From contig CAWBRQ010000002.1 in NCBI GenBank assembly GCA_963791315.1, positions 310,001 to 374,000 of the forward strand: a stretch of 64,000 bases of DNA, read 5' to 3'. The notes beneath the pieces were generated by a model. That model was given only the letters and a program-made list of their open reading frames with translations. It searched no databases and was not told the origin of the DNA. This DNA comes from JACCZX01 sp963791315. GTDB lineage: Bacteria; Pseudomonadota; Gammaproteobacteria; Burkholderiales; Burkholderiaceae_F. Below are positions 50,278 to 59,228 of the stretch, piece after piece (the stretch's first letter is position 1; every line of letters begins with the position of its first letter). Position numbers and translations under genes: made by a program.

Positions 50278-50778
50278 TTACGACAACTCTACTTTGGCGT
50301 GCTGCTTCATGTCGTCTTCTTTTGGCCGCTCGCCCTTGACGTAGGCCTTGGCTGCCTCGAACACGAACTTCAAGCCCTGCACTCCTGCGTTATCCCAATA
50401 TTCGCCGTGCTGGGCATTGAACTTGAGCATCGAAATTGCGGGGTCGGTTTTGCCCTGCGGGAACCAAATCTTCCAGTCTTCCTTGTAAAGGCGATCCACC
50501 AGCGCCTGGTCGCGAACAATCGTCGCATGACCGCTTAACGAGGCGTATTGCTTCGAGCTTTGGAATGTCAATGTGACACTCGGGTTGGCCTTGATCTCGG
50601 CGACCTTCGGCGAATCGATGCTGGTGACAAAGTACGCATCCGAATCGGCACGCAGTTCGGCAATCGCCATCGGTCGCGAATGCATATGCCCATCTGTGGA
50701 TCGTGTGACCAACATGGCTGTATCGAAATCTTTCAACAAGTCATATAAATGTTGCTGCGTGTTTATCGCCTTGGTCAT
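50278..50778 (-). CDS. pyridoxamine 5'-phosphate oxidase-like (general stress protein 26) FMN-binding protein
   Basis: Intact 166 residues. FMN-binding split barrel of the COG3871 type: DFDTAMLVTRSTDGHMHSRPMAIAE, AYFVTSIDSPKVAEIKANPSVTLTFQ, and WKIWFPQGKTDPAISMLKF. Members bind FMN and sometimes F420, and are general-stress proteins; substrate unknown. Divergent from the cobalamin locus. Confidence 0.88.
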   Translation of the reverse strand: MTKAINTQQHLYDLLKDFDTAMLVTRSTDGHMHSRPMAIAELRADSDAYFVTSIDSPKVAEIKANPSVTLTFQSSKQYASLSGHATIVRDQALVDRLYKEDWKIWFPQGKTDPAISMLKFNAQHGEYWDNAGVQGLKFVFEAAKAYVKGERPKEDDMKQHAKVELS

Positions 50779-50855
50779 CTTTTCTCCGGAATAGAAGTTG
50801 CGTTGCGCCTGTTCAACAGCAAGAACGATGCCGTCGGTGGCGCTATAGTCACGAC

Positions 50856-51072
50856 GCGTCAGGTGCCCGCTGGTGAAAACCTCGGGTGAAACGGGAAGCC
50901 CGGTGAAGCTGAAACGCTAAAGCCGGCACTGCCCCCGCAACGGTAAGTCAGAGTAACGGATCGCGAATGCGCCACTGTGTCATCAGACACGGGAAGGTGC
51001 GATCCGATAGCGCGGAATTTGTTGCTAGTAACAAAGCGCGCTGTGTTGACGAGTCCGGAGACCGGCCTGACG
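50856..51072 (+). promoter_or_regulatory. cobalamin (B12) riboswitch
   Basis: Shows the ordered conserved elements of the AdoCbl-type aptamer: GTCAGGTGCCC at 50858, ACGGGAAGCCCGGTG at 50891, the B12 box region CCGGCACTGCCCCCGCAACGG near 50923, GCCACTG near 50971, GGGAAGGTGCGATCC near 50991, and the closing GAGTCCGGAGACCGGCCTGA at 51051-51070. It lies directly upstream of btuB. A short GCAGC-TATC-GCTGC hairpin near 51131 and the ribosome site of btuB could form the expression platform. Confidence 0.95.
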
Positions 51073-51189
51073 GGCGAGCCGCTGCATCGTGTGGCGGCTT
51101 CAGCAACGCGGTCGCGGTGGGCGATGGTGTGCAGCTATCGCTGCATTCACTCAGCCAACCTCGCTCGCGCGTCTTGACGCGGGTGAGCG

Positions 51190-53135
51190 ATGAAAAAAAA
51201 TCTCGAAGTTGGGTTCGACGCGGCGCTGTGGCGCGCGTCAGTGCTTTGCGTGGCAACGTGTGGCGTGCACAGTGCGAATGCGCAGCAGCCAGCGCCGGTC
51301 GCTGCACTGGAACAAGTGGTCATCAGTGGAAGCCGCACGGAGGCGACGCTGGCGGACACCGGGTCCGCCGTCAGCATCGTCACAGGCGCAGAACTCGAGC
51401 AGCGGCAGATCCGAATCGTCTCCGACGCGCTGCGCGCGGTGCCGGGAATTGCCGTCAGCCGGCAGGGACCGGCAGGCACCGTGACGCAAGTTCGCATTCG
51501 CGGCGCCGAAGCCAATCACACGGTCGTGCTGATCGACGGTGTCAAGATCAATGATCCATTTACATCGGAAGTGGATTTCGCCCACTTGCTTGCAGCGCAA
51601 ATCGATCGCATCGAAATTCTGCGCGGACCTCAGAGTGTCTTGTATGGCTCAGAGGCGATCGGCGGTGTCATCAGCATCTTTACCAAGCGCGGGACTCCCG
51701 GGTTGCAAGCCGATGCATCTCTCGAAGGAGGATCGTTTTCGTCGGTCGACGGCTCGGCTGCGATACGCGGCGCGAATCAGACGCTGAACTATGCGCTGTC
51801 GGCTTCCGCTTTGAGAACGAACGGCACGAATGTGTCCCGTTTTGGATCCGAGGATGACGGCTATCGCAACGGGACGCTGTACGCGCGCGCCGGCTGGGCG
51901 CCGACATCTACCGCTGGCCTCGAAGTATCACTGCGCTATCGCGATAACCGCAGCATGTTTGATCCGCAGGACTTTGGTTTTCCCCCGGGTCCGACGTTCG
52001 GATTGGTCGTCGACGGCGACCGCCGCAGCGAGGGCGACCAGTTCGATGCGAAGTTCCGTGGCCGCTTGACGACAGGAGCGCTCGAGCACCAACTCGGATT
52101 CACGCACACGCAGACCCAGGAAGACACGTTCGCGGACGGGATGTTTACAAACGGGTTTGAAGGTAAACGCGATCGCGTTGATTACCAGGGCACATGGCGA
52201 TTCGGCGCAAGCGTGCCGCAGTCTGTAACTCTGGCAGCGGAGCACGAGCGGCAACAATATGAAAGCAAAGGGCCAACGCCAGCGTCTGCAGAAAGCCAGA
52301 CTCGTGAAAACGACAAGACGGGTGTCGCCGCCGAGTATCGCGCGCGGCTGCCTTCGTTGACCGCACTTACGCTGTCGGTACGACGCGATTATCACGAGTT
52401 GTTCGCCGACGCGACGACGTATCGCATCACTGCGGCGCAACGCGCTTGGCGAGCGCGTCAAACTGCGCGCAAGTTACGGCACGGGCATCGCGAACCCGAC
52501 GTTCTTCGAGCTATTCGGCTTCATCCCGGGCAGCTTCGACCCGAATCCCGAATTTGAAGCCGGAAGAATCGCGGGGGTTCGACGTCGGCGCAGACTTCGC
52601 CATCGGACAGGACGGGCGTCTTTCGCTGACGTACTTCAATGCTGACCTCGAAAATGAAATAAGCAGCACATTTGATAACAACACGTTTCGCTCGAGCGTG
52701 ACCAACCTCAGCGGCAAGAGCAAGCGGCGCGGAGTCGAGGTCGAAGCTCAGTACGCTCCCAGCGCAAATCTGACGATATGGGCCACTTACACCTACACCG
52801 ACTCCAAACAGCCCGACGGGCAGATCGAGGTGCGCCGTCCGCGTCATGTCGGCTCGGTCGCGCTCACCTACGCGCTGCCGAGCGCAGCGGGTGCGATCAC
52901 GCTTGCGGTCGATCACAACGGCCGCCAGGAAGATCTCGACTTTCGAAGCTTCACTTCGGCGCGCGTGACGTTGCGTGACTACACACTCGTACGGCTTGCG
53001 GGCCAATACAACCTCACACGCAATGTGAGCTTGACGGCGCGCGTCGAGAATTTGCTGGATCAGGATTACGAAGAGATTTTTTCATATCGGCCAAGCGGGC
53101 TGGCGTTTTATGCCGGTGTGCAGGCGCGCTTTTAG
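51190..53135 (+). CDS. btuB: TonB-dependent vitamin B12 receptor (frame broken twice as read)
   Basis: Outer-membrane cobalamin transporter of about 648 residues. Signal peptide, TonB-box-like EQVVISGSR, plug domain (ALRAVPGIAVSRQGPAG, VRIRGAEANHTVVLIDGVKIND, LRGPQSVLYGSEAIGGVI) and beta barrel ending in a C-terminal Phe (YAGVQARF). Extra bases near 52444 (before LGERVKLRASYGTGIANPTF) and near 52551 (before LKPEESRGFDVG) break the barrel frame. Assignment to B12 rests on the riboswitch and the btuFCD genes that follow. The ATG is followed by a run of eight A residues. Confidence 0.92.
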
Positions 53136-53156
53136 GCACAGAGTTTTCTGTCAGCG

Positions 53157-54008
53157 ATGAAGAGTAAGTGCGCCGTTACGATGCTCGTGCTGGTGGCTTT
53201 CGCCAGCACGGCCGACGCGGCGCCGGTGCGCATTGTTTCGCTGAATCTGTGTGCGGATGAGATGGTTTTGCGGCTCGCAGCACCGGGTACCGTCAAGTCG
53301 GTCACGTGGCTGGCGCGCGATCCGGCGTTGTCGAACGTCGCGGCGCTGGCGCAAACCATGCCCGTCAACCGAGGCCTGGCAGAAGACGTCGTACCCCTCG
53401 CGCCCGATCTCGTAATTGCCGGCGCGTACACGACACGCACCGCCGTGGCACTACTACGCCGACTCAAAATACCGGTATTGGAGCTCGATGTACCGCGCAA
53501 TGTCGACGAAGCGCTGGCACAAATTGCGACAGTGTCTGCCGCGATCGGAACGCCGGCCAAAGGCGCGCGGCTAATCGCCGACATCACAACCGGACTTGCT
53601 GAGCTTGACGGTGTGCCACCAACTCGCGCGCCCGCTATCGCCGCGATCTATCAGCCGAACGGCCTGACGATCGGACAGGGGTCGCTGGTAAATGACCTGC
53701 TGATGCGTGCTGGGCTGCGCAATCTGGCCGTGGAACGGCACATCGACAACTATGGAGCGCTGCCGCTCGAATGGCTGTTGCTCGCTCAGCCCGATCTGTT
53801 GATCGTTAACGCCGGCGAGGACCGGGGACGCGCGCTCGCGTACGAAGTCTTGAGCCATCCTGCGCTGAAGAGTCGCTATCACGGGCAGCGCGTGGTCAGT
53901 GTTCCTTCCGCCTGGTGGAGTTGCCCGGGACCACGGTTGGTCGATGCTGTGCAGCGTCTACAGCAAGCGGCGCGGCAGCTGTCCGCGCATGCGAACGAAA
54001 CCAGATGA
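53157..54008 (+). CDS. btuF: cobalamin ABC transporter periplasmic binding protein
   Basis: Intact 283 residues, Fe/B12 periplasmic-binding superfamily. Signal peptide (MLVLVAFASTADAAP), then RIVSLNLCADEMVLRLAAPG, typical of BtuF, and PDLVIAGAYTTRTAVALLRRL, with NGLTIGQGSLVNDLLMRAGLRN in the second lobe. It starts 21 bases after btuB and its stop overlaps btuC (ATGA). Confidence 0.9.
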   Translation: MKSKCAVTMLVLVAFASTADAAPVRIVSLNLCADEMVLRLAAPGTVKSVTWLARDPALSNVAALAQTMPVNRGLAEDVVPLAPDLVIAGAYTTRTAVALLRRLKIPVLELDVPRNVDEALAQIATVSAAIGTPAKGARLIADITTGLAELDGVPPTRAPAIAAIYQPNGLTIGQGSLVNDLLMRAGLRNLAVERHIDNYGALPLEWLLLAQPDLLIVNAGEDRGRALAYEVLSHPALKSRYHGQRVVSVPSAWWSCPGPRLVDAVQRLQQAARQLSAHANETR

Positions 54009-55042
54009 GCGCGCAAGCAGCCAGCGCTTCGGCGCGTTCGGTGGCGACGCCGGTGACCCCATCGCTGCTGATCGGCACGCTAATCGTGCTGTTGCTGTTG
54101 CTGTGTGTCGTGTCACTTGCAGTCGGACGTGCGCCGCTCGACGTAGGCTCGGCTTTCGCACAATGGTTGCGCGGAGAATCGACGCTTGCAACTTTGGTGC
54201 TGATCGAGCTGCGCTTGCCGCGTACTCTGCTCGCTGTTTTGGTCGGCGCGAGTCTCGGCTTGGCCGGTGCCGCGTTGCAAGGTTTGCTGCGCAACCCGCT
54301 GGCCGAGCCGGGCATTATTGGCGTGTCGTCGTGCGCGGCGCTGGGCGCGGTCATCGCGTTCTACAGCGGCGCTTCACTCGCGGCCCCGCTGGCATTGCCG
54401 CTGGCGGGGATCGCCGGCGCGTTGGTGGCGGTCGTGTTGCTCTACGCGCTTGCTGGGCGTGAAGCCAGCACGCTGACGCTGATCCTGGCGGGCGTTGCTA
54501 TCAACGGTTTTGCCGCGGCTGCAACGGCTCTTGCGCTCAACCTCGCCCCGAATCCTTTCGCGGTCACGGAAATCGTGTTCTGGATGATGGGATCGCTGGC
54601 CGATCGCAGCATCGGCCATCTGCAACTGGCGGCGCCATTGATGATCGCCGGCTGGGCACTGTTGCTCACGAGTGGCCGCGCCCTCGATGCGTTAACCCTC
54701 GGAGAAGACACCGCCGCGAGTCTCGGCGTTCGTATCGGCAGATTGCGATTCATGCTGGTGCTCGGCACGGCGCTCGCCGTTGGCAGCGGCGTCGCTGTGA
54801 CGGGCGCGGTAGGGTTTGTGGGACTCGTCGCGCCCCATCTGCTTCGCCCGTTGGTTGCACATCAGCCGAGTCGTCTGCTGCTAACCAGTGCTCTTGCCGG
54901 CGCAGTGCTTGTGCTCGCTGCGGACGTCGCGATTCGTCTGATTGCCGTGGGGCCGGAACTCAAGCTGGGCGTCGTCACCGCGTTGATAGGTGCGCCGTTC
55001 TTTCTGGTACTCGTGCTGCGGCTGCGTCGGGAAACGATCTGA
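54005..55042 (+). CDS. btuC: cobalamin ABC transporter permease
   Basis: Intact 345 residues, FecCD family with about ten TM helices. Typical motifs: LRLPRTLLAVLVGASLGLAGAALQGLLRNPLAEPGIIGVS, carried over residues ~70-110, FWMMGSLADRS, and GFVGLVAPHLLRPLVAHQPSR near the coupling helix. Stop overlaps the btuD start (TGATG). Confidence 0.93.
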   Translation: MSAQAASASARSVATPVTPSLLIGTLIVLLLLLCVVSLAVGRAPLDVGSAFAQWLRGESTLATLVLIELRLPRTLLAVLVGASLGLAGAALQGLLRNPLAEPGIIGVSSCAALGAVIAFYSGASLAAPLALPLAGIAGALVAVVLLYALAGREASTLTLILAGVAINGFAAAATALALNLAPNPFAVTEIVFWMMGSLADRSIGHLQLAAPLMIAGWALLLTSGRALDALTLGEDTAASLGVRIGRLRFMLVLGTALAVGSGVAVTGAVGFVGLVAPHLLRPLVAHQPSRLLLTSALAGAVLVLAADVAIRLIAVGPELKLGVVTALIGAPFFLVLVLRLRRETI

Positions 55043-55815
55043 TGCGAATCACCGCCGATAACGTTACGGTAAGCATCGGCAACGCGACTTTGCTGAACGA
55101 CGTCAGCGTGGTGGCAGAGCCGGGCGAGCTACTGGGACTGGTGGGCCCGAACGGTGCCGGCAAATCCACCTTGCTGCGAGCGCTCGCGGGGCTGCGCGAC
55201 CACGCGCGCGGTGAGGTTCACTACGACGGAAAGTCGCGTAGCACGTTGCCCCCGCAGCGACTCTCGCAACGATTGGCGTACCTCGCGCAGCGTGGACCGG
55301 TGGCATGGCCGCTGACTGTTGAGCGGCTGGTCGCGCTCGGCCGCCTGCCGCACCTGATGTCATGGGGCACGCACGATGCCAAAGGAGCGGCGGCCATCGC
55401 AAAGGCGCTCACTGACACCGATACTCTGCATCTGCGGCAACGCATTGTCGACACTCTGTCGGGTGGCGAGCTTGCGCGTGCTCTGCTCGCTCGAGCTCTC
55501 GCAGTCGACGGCGACGCGTTACTCGCTGATGAACCGGTTGCCGAACTTGATCCGTATCACCAGTTGCAAGTGATGGAAATTCTGCGCGCACGTGCAGACT
55601 CGGGACAGACTGTCGTCGTTGTGCTGCACGAAATCACGCTGGCCGCCCGCTTCTGCGATCGCCTCGTTCTGCTCGATCGCGGGAACGTCGTCGCCACGGG
55701 ATCACCGGCCGACGTGCTGACCGATCAGAATCTGCACGCAACGTATCGAGTTCGTGTGCTGAGGGGCGAGCAAGGTGCTGCGCAGTATGTGTTGCCCTGG
55801 CAACGCCTGGATTGA
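55042..55815 (+). CDS. btuD: cobalamin ABC transporter ATP-binding protein
   Basis: Intact 257 residues. Walker A GPNGAGKST, Q-loop in AYLAQRG, signature LSGGELARALLARALA, Walker B LLADEPVAELD, and the H-loop histidine in VVVLHE. It energises BtuC. Last gene of the btuBFCD unit; the next gene is convergent. In place of the usual DEPT the D-loop region reads DEPVAELD, which keeps the catalytic Glu. Confidence 0.93.
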   Translation: MRITADNVTVSIGNATLLNDVSVVAEPGELLGLVGPNGAGKSTLLRALAGLRDHARGEVHYDGKSRSTLPPQRLSQRLAYLAQRGPVAWPLTVERLVALGRLPHLMSWGTHDAKGAAAIAKALTDTDTLHLRQRIVDTLSGGELARALLARALAVDGDALLADEPVAELDPYHQLQVMEILRARADSGQTVVVVLHEITLAARFCDRLVLLDRGNVVATGSPADVLTDQNLHATYRVRVLRGEQGAAQYVLPWQRLD

Positions 55816-55888
55816 TGATGACATCCGTTACTCGCGAAGCGCAACGCGAATTACTATCGCGACCATGTGCCGCACGCATTCCAATAAT

Positions 55889-56701
55889 CTACAGACGGTC
55901 GTTCGGGCACCCGATGCGTGGAGAGATCGCATTGACGGTTTCGGAAGCAATCGCGCGCAACTGAGCTTGCGTGCTGCTGTCGACGCCGCCTATGGGCAGG
56001 TCCGAAACGTCAAGGGGCGCGTCGCCGGTCACCGTCGCGTACAGAATCAGTGCCGTCAGATAGGCTCCGGCGGGCGCCGAGTGGTTCCCGTCGGCGGCGT
56101 GCAACACCAGCGACGGGTGGCGGGCGAGGGCACGATCCCAGGCCTGTCCGATCGGGGCTACGCATGCGGGTTCCTTGGCGGCAATCGACATGTGCAAGTC
56201 GTAGATGCGGGCCGTCTCTGCAATGCCGAGCCTCGGCCATTCCGGAAACATGACGGGCAAGGCGCCTTGCAGCCGCGACATGCGGATCAGCGCCTCGGCC
56301 TCGGTAATCGAATAGGAAAATTGCCCCGATGTGCTGTATTTCTGCGCTTGCAGGATGACAAATGTCCAGCGCTGACCGCGCAGCAGCGTCAGAGTCGGCT
56401 CGTGCGCGACTCGCTCATCCAGAAACAGGTTACCGGGCGCGACGACTACCGCGACTGTCTTGTCGGGGCGCGCGTTGCGAATCATCGTCGCCAACGTCTC
56501 GGGCAGCCCGTTTACCGACGTGTGGCTGTTTCCCATCATCAATAAGGTGATGTCAGCGTTCGCCAGTGCGACCGGAGGCGCCTGCGTATTCGGTGGGGGA
56601 GCGGACGCGGGCGGAGCGACATCGTCTCCGCCACCGCCGCACGCCACGGCCAGCAACGCGCTCAGCACCAGCGCCGTCAATACCGACGTTGAGGATCTCA
56701 T
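55889..56701 (-). CDS. SGNH/GDSL-like hydrolase lipoprotein
   Basis: 270 residues from ATG 56701. Lipoprotein signal with lipobox AVAC followed by a Gly/Asp and Pro-rich linker. LLMMGNSHTSVNGLP provides block I (GNSH in place of GDSL), and DGNHSAPAGAYLTALILYA matches the C-terminal D-x2-H block of SGNH hydrolases. Likely a surface or periplasmic esterase/acetylesterase; substrate unknown. A longer upstream frame would run through the dusA start and lacks the signal, so it was rejected. Confidence 0.82.
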   Translation of the reverse strand: MRSSTSVLTALVLSALLAVACGGGGDDVAPPASAPPPNTQAPPVALANADITLLMMGNSHTSVNGLPETLATMIRNARPDKTVAVVVAPGNLFLDERVAHEPTLTLLRGQRWTFVILQAQKYSTSGQFSYSITEAEALIRMSRLQGALPVMFPEWPRLGIAETARIYDLHMSIAAKEPACVAPIGQAWDRALARHPSLVLHAADGNHSAPAGAYLTALILYATVTGDAPLDVSDLPIGGVDSSTQAQLRAIASETVNAISPRIGCPNDRL

Positions 56702-56736
56702 CGTGCGTAAATGTACTGCCGCGACGCATCGTCCCT

Positions 56737-57741
56737 GTGGAAAATAAAACACCGAGTACGTGGCGCTTTTGCGTAGCACCGATGATGGAGTGGACCGACC
56801 GCCATTGTCGTTACTTCCATCGCCAGCTAACAAGCCAAGCGCGGCTCTACACGGAGATGCTGACCACGGGCACGCTCTTGCATGGCGATACAGCGCGTCA
56901 CTTGGCGTTCGACGCCGCCGAGCATCCGGTCGCCCTCCAGTTGGGCGGAAGCGAGCCCGACGAGCTGGCAAGCGCAGCGAGACTCGGTGAGCGCTATGGT
57001 TACGATGAAATCAACCTCAACTGCGGCTGCCCTTCAGAGCGGGTGCAGCGCGGTGCGTTCGGGGCGTGTCTGATGGCCGAGCCGGTGTTGGTAGCCGACT
57101 GCGTGAGGGCGATTCAGGACGCCGTGACGATTCCGGTGACGGTGAAGCATAGGATCGGCATCGATCGCCGCGATGACTATGGATTTGTGCGTGACTTTGT
57201 CGGTGCATTACACACGACCGGCTGTCGCGTCTTTATCGTTCACGCGCGCAGCGCTTGGTTGAAAGGGCTTAGCCCGAAAGAAAACCGCGAAGTACCGCCG
57301 CTCGACTACTCGCGCGTACATCGCCTGAAACAGGATTTTCCATCAGCTCAGTTCGTGCTGAATGGTGGCATCGCCACGCTGAGTTCCGCGCGTGAACACT
57401 TGGACGGGGCCGATGGAGTGATGCTGGGTCGCGCGGCGTATCACGATCCCTACCTGCTTGCCGCAGTCGATTCGTCAGTGTTCGGCGATCCCCCGGCGGC
57501 GCCGACACGCGAAGCAGTCGTGCTGAACATGACGCAATACCTGCAACGGCAGACGCGCGTGGGAGTCGCCCCGCGTCACATCGTGCGCCACATGCTCGGA
57601 TTGTTTCAGGGCCTGCGCGGCGCGCGGCAGTGGCGTCGGCGCCTGAGCGATGCTGAAGCGCTGCAGCGCTACGGACCAGAAGTGCTGATGTACGCGCTTG
57701 AAGCTGTCAGTGACCGATCTAGCTTGTTATCCGCCGCCTGA
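56737..57741 (+). CDS. dusA: tRNA-dihydrouridine(20/20a) synthase
   Basis: Intact ~334 residues from GTG 56737. FMN-dependent reductase that forms dihydrouridine 20/20a in tRNA. Motifs: FCVAPMMEWTDRHCRYFHR, LQLGGSEPDELA, EINLNCGCPSERVQRGAFGACLM with the catalytic Cys, TVKHRIGID and NGGIATLSSA, then GVMLGRAAYHDPY. Only 35 bases separate its start from the divergent lipoprotein start, so the two promoters must overlap or lie inside the opposite gene. Confidence 0.94.
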   Translation: MENKTPSTWRFCVAPMMEWTDRHCRYFHRQLTSQARLYTEMLTTGTLLHGDTARHLAFDAAEHPVALQLGGSEPDELASAARLGERYGYDEINLNCGCPSERVQRGAFGACLMAEPVLVADCVRAIQDAVTIPVTVKHRIGIDRRDDYGFVRDFVGALHTTGCRVFIVHARSAWLKGLSPKENREVPPLDYSRVHRLKQDFPSAQFVLNGGIATLSSAREHLDGADGVMLGRAAYHDPYLLAAVDSSVFGDPPAAPTREAVVLNMTQYLQRQTRVGVAPRHIVRHMLGLFQGLRGARQWRRRLSDAEALQRYGPEVLMYALEAVSDRSSLLSAA

Positions 57742-57801
57742 TTCGTAACGTCATCGACAGCCGCTGCTGACAAGCCGCGAACGCTGTCTGAAATGCGCGC
57801 A

Positions 57802-58191
57802 TCAAAAGGTCTTGACGAATGTCACGCCAATGTAAGACGTGTGGCCGGCCTCACGCTTGATCACGGGCGCCAGCAGGTATTGGTCCGTAACCAGGGCGCC
57901 AATGGCAGCACCAAGCGCATGCGAACCGGCATCAAGGGCCGAGAACCCGTTCTTGGAGGCCGCCTCGCCTAGCAAGCCAAGGGTCGCAGAAGCCGCGAAG
58001 CCCACGAGAGCCCGGTGTTCTGGCCATCTGTCGCTTACACCCCAAGTAACTGCCCCGGCGACAACACCACCGAAGACTGCGTGGCCGGCTTCGCTGTTGA
58101 TATGGTCGTTGGCCGACGCCTGCCCGGCAAAGCCGGCGCCGATGGCCAACACCAAAACGCCAAGCAACTTCCCTATGTGCTTTGTGATCAA
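57802..58191 (-). CDS. small multi-TM protein resembling YfiM/DUF2279, function unknown
   Basis: About 130 residues when started at TTG 58191, which gives a signal-like N-terminus (ITKHIGKLLGVLVLAIGAGF, cleavage near QASAND). Then INSEAGHAVFGGVVAGAVTWG, ALVGFAASATLGLLGEA and LDAGSHALGAAIGALV alternate Gly/Ala-rich membrane-compatible helices with conserved His. YfiM-like proteins share this GHA/GSH pattern. Longer frames to 58287 or 58410 exist, but they would translate the repeat array at 58238-58265 and hide the signal peptide. Confidence 0.6.
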   Translation of the reverse strand: MITKHIGKLLGVLVLAIGAGFAGQASANDHINSEAGHAVFGGVVAGAVTWGVSDRWPEHRALVGFAASATLGLLGEAASKNGFSALDAGSHALGAAIGALVTDQYLLAPVIKREAGHTSYIGVTFVKTF

Positions 58192-58237
58192 GAAATCACG
58201 CCCAAGCTGCGTATGAGCGAACGATGCACCAGGGATT

Positions 58238-58265
58238 GTCAAATCCGTGTCAAGGAAACGTGAAA
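58238..58265 (-). promoter_or_regulatory. 11-base-period hexamer array upstream of the 57.8 kb gene
   Basis: On the minus strand: TTTCAC-N5-CTTGAC-N5-TTTGAC, each hexamer one 11-base period apart. TTTGAC contains a TTGACA -35-like element. The array ends 46 bases before the preferred TTG start. The pattern is typical of tandem binding sites for OmpR/PhoB-type response regulators; which regulator is unknown. Confidence 0.5.
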
Positions 58266-58405
58266 ATTGCGTTACGCGGTCAGGCATAGGCTGGCGTTTC
58301 GCGTTCGACGGCTGATCGAAGTCATCAGAAGCTGACCTTACCCCGGCTGGCGACGTGAAGATAGCGGTTCGAACGCCTGAACCGAACTGACGCGAAGACC
58401 GGTGA

Positions 58406-58444
58406 CTCAACGTAAACTTGACGCCTCTGTGACGCTAGCTTGAC
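58406..58444 (+). promoter_or_regulatory. four-copy 11-base-period hexamer array upstream of the CmoA-like gene
   Basis: CTCAAC-N5-CTTGAC-N5-TGTGAC-N5-CTTGAC at exact 11-base steps, ending 45 bases before ATG 58490. The two outer-type copies are identical CTTGAC; the others match 4 of 6. It mirrors the minus-strand array 150 bases away, so one regulator may control both divergent genes. Confidence 0.55.
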
Positions 58445-58489
58445 GGCTGCGTAGCTAGCCTCCACCAATTCGATGGCGAAGCAACCAAA

Positions 58490-59215
58490 ATGAGCGGAGT
58501 TGAGAGATCGACCGTCGGCGACGGTATTGCGGCCGCAAACGCCCGTTGGACCTTTGGCGAAAAAGTTGCGCACACCTTTTCGGACCACGTCAGCAAGTCG
58601 GTACCGCTCTATGCCGAGGGGCACGACCTGGTCTGCGCTCTATCGGACTTTTTCGTGCAGGACTCTTCAGTTTGCTACGAGCTCGGCTCCTCGACCGGCG
58701 TGCTGAGCGGCAAGCTGGCGCGGCGTCACGTGGCCAGCAAAGCCCGGTTCGTTGGTATCGAAATCGTCCCGGAGATGATCGCGCAGGCCGAGCTCGAGTG
58801 CGGCGTCCTGCCAAATCTCGAATTCGTGCAGGACGACATAAATCTGCATCCGTATGAGCGTAGCGACCTGTTCGTTTCATTCTGCACGATCCAATTCGTT
58901 CCACCGTATCTCCGGCAGGCGTTATTCAACCGTCTTTACGAGCGCCTGAATTGGGGCGGCGCAATGCTGATCTACGAGAAGGTGCGCGCGCCCGATGCGA
59001 GGTTCCAGGACTACATGACTTCGGTGTACACCGACCTAAAACTGGAGCGCGGCTACTCTGCTGAAGAGATCATCGCGAAGGCACGAAGCCTAAAGCGAGT
59101 GCAGGAGCCGTTTTCAACCCGCGGCTATCTGGACCTCTTCGCGCGGGCCGGATTCGTAGACGTAATGAGCGTGATCAAGTGGGTTTGCTTCGAGGGCTTT
59201 CTCGCCATCAAGTAG
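58490..59215 (+). CDS. CmoA-like SAM-dependent methyltransferase
   Basis: Intact 241 residues. Similar to CmoA in layout: WTFGEKVAHTFSDHVSKSVPLY at the start, CYELGSSTGVLSGKLA (SAM motif I), FVGIEIVPEMI, FVSFCTIQFVPPYLRQALFNRLY, and GYSAEEIIAKARSL. Real CmoA makes carboxy-SAM for tRNA wobble uridines with CmoB. No cmoB is next to it, and the residues binding the carboxyl group cannot be judged without an alignment, so it may be an ordinary methyltransferase. Neighbours are membrane-lipid-type enzymes. Confidence 0.75.
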   Translation: MSGVERSTVGDGIAAANARWTFGEKVAHTFSDHVSKSVPLYAEGHDLVCALSDFFVQDSSVCYELGSSTGVLSGKLARRHVASKARFVGIEIVPEMIAQAELECGVLPNLEFVQDDINLHPYERSDLFVSFCTIQFVPPYLRQALFNRLYERLNWGGAMLIYEKVRAPDARFQDYMTSVYTDLKLERGYSAEEIIAKARSLKRVQEPFSTRGYLDLFARAGFVDVMSVIKWVCFEGFLAIK

Positions 59216-59228
59216 TCGATGGTGCTCA

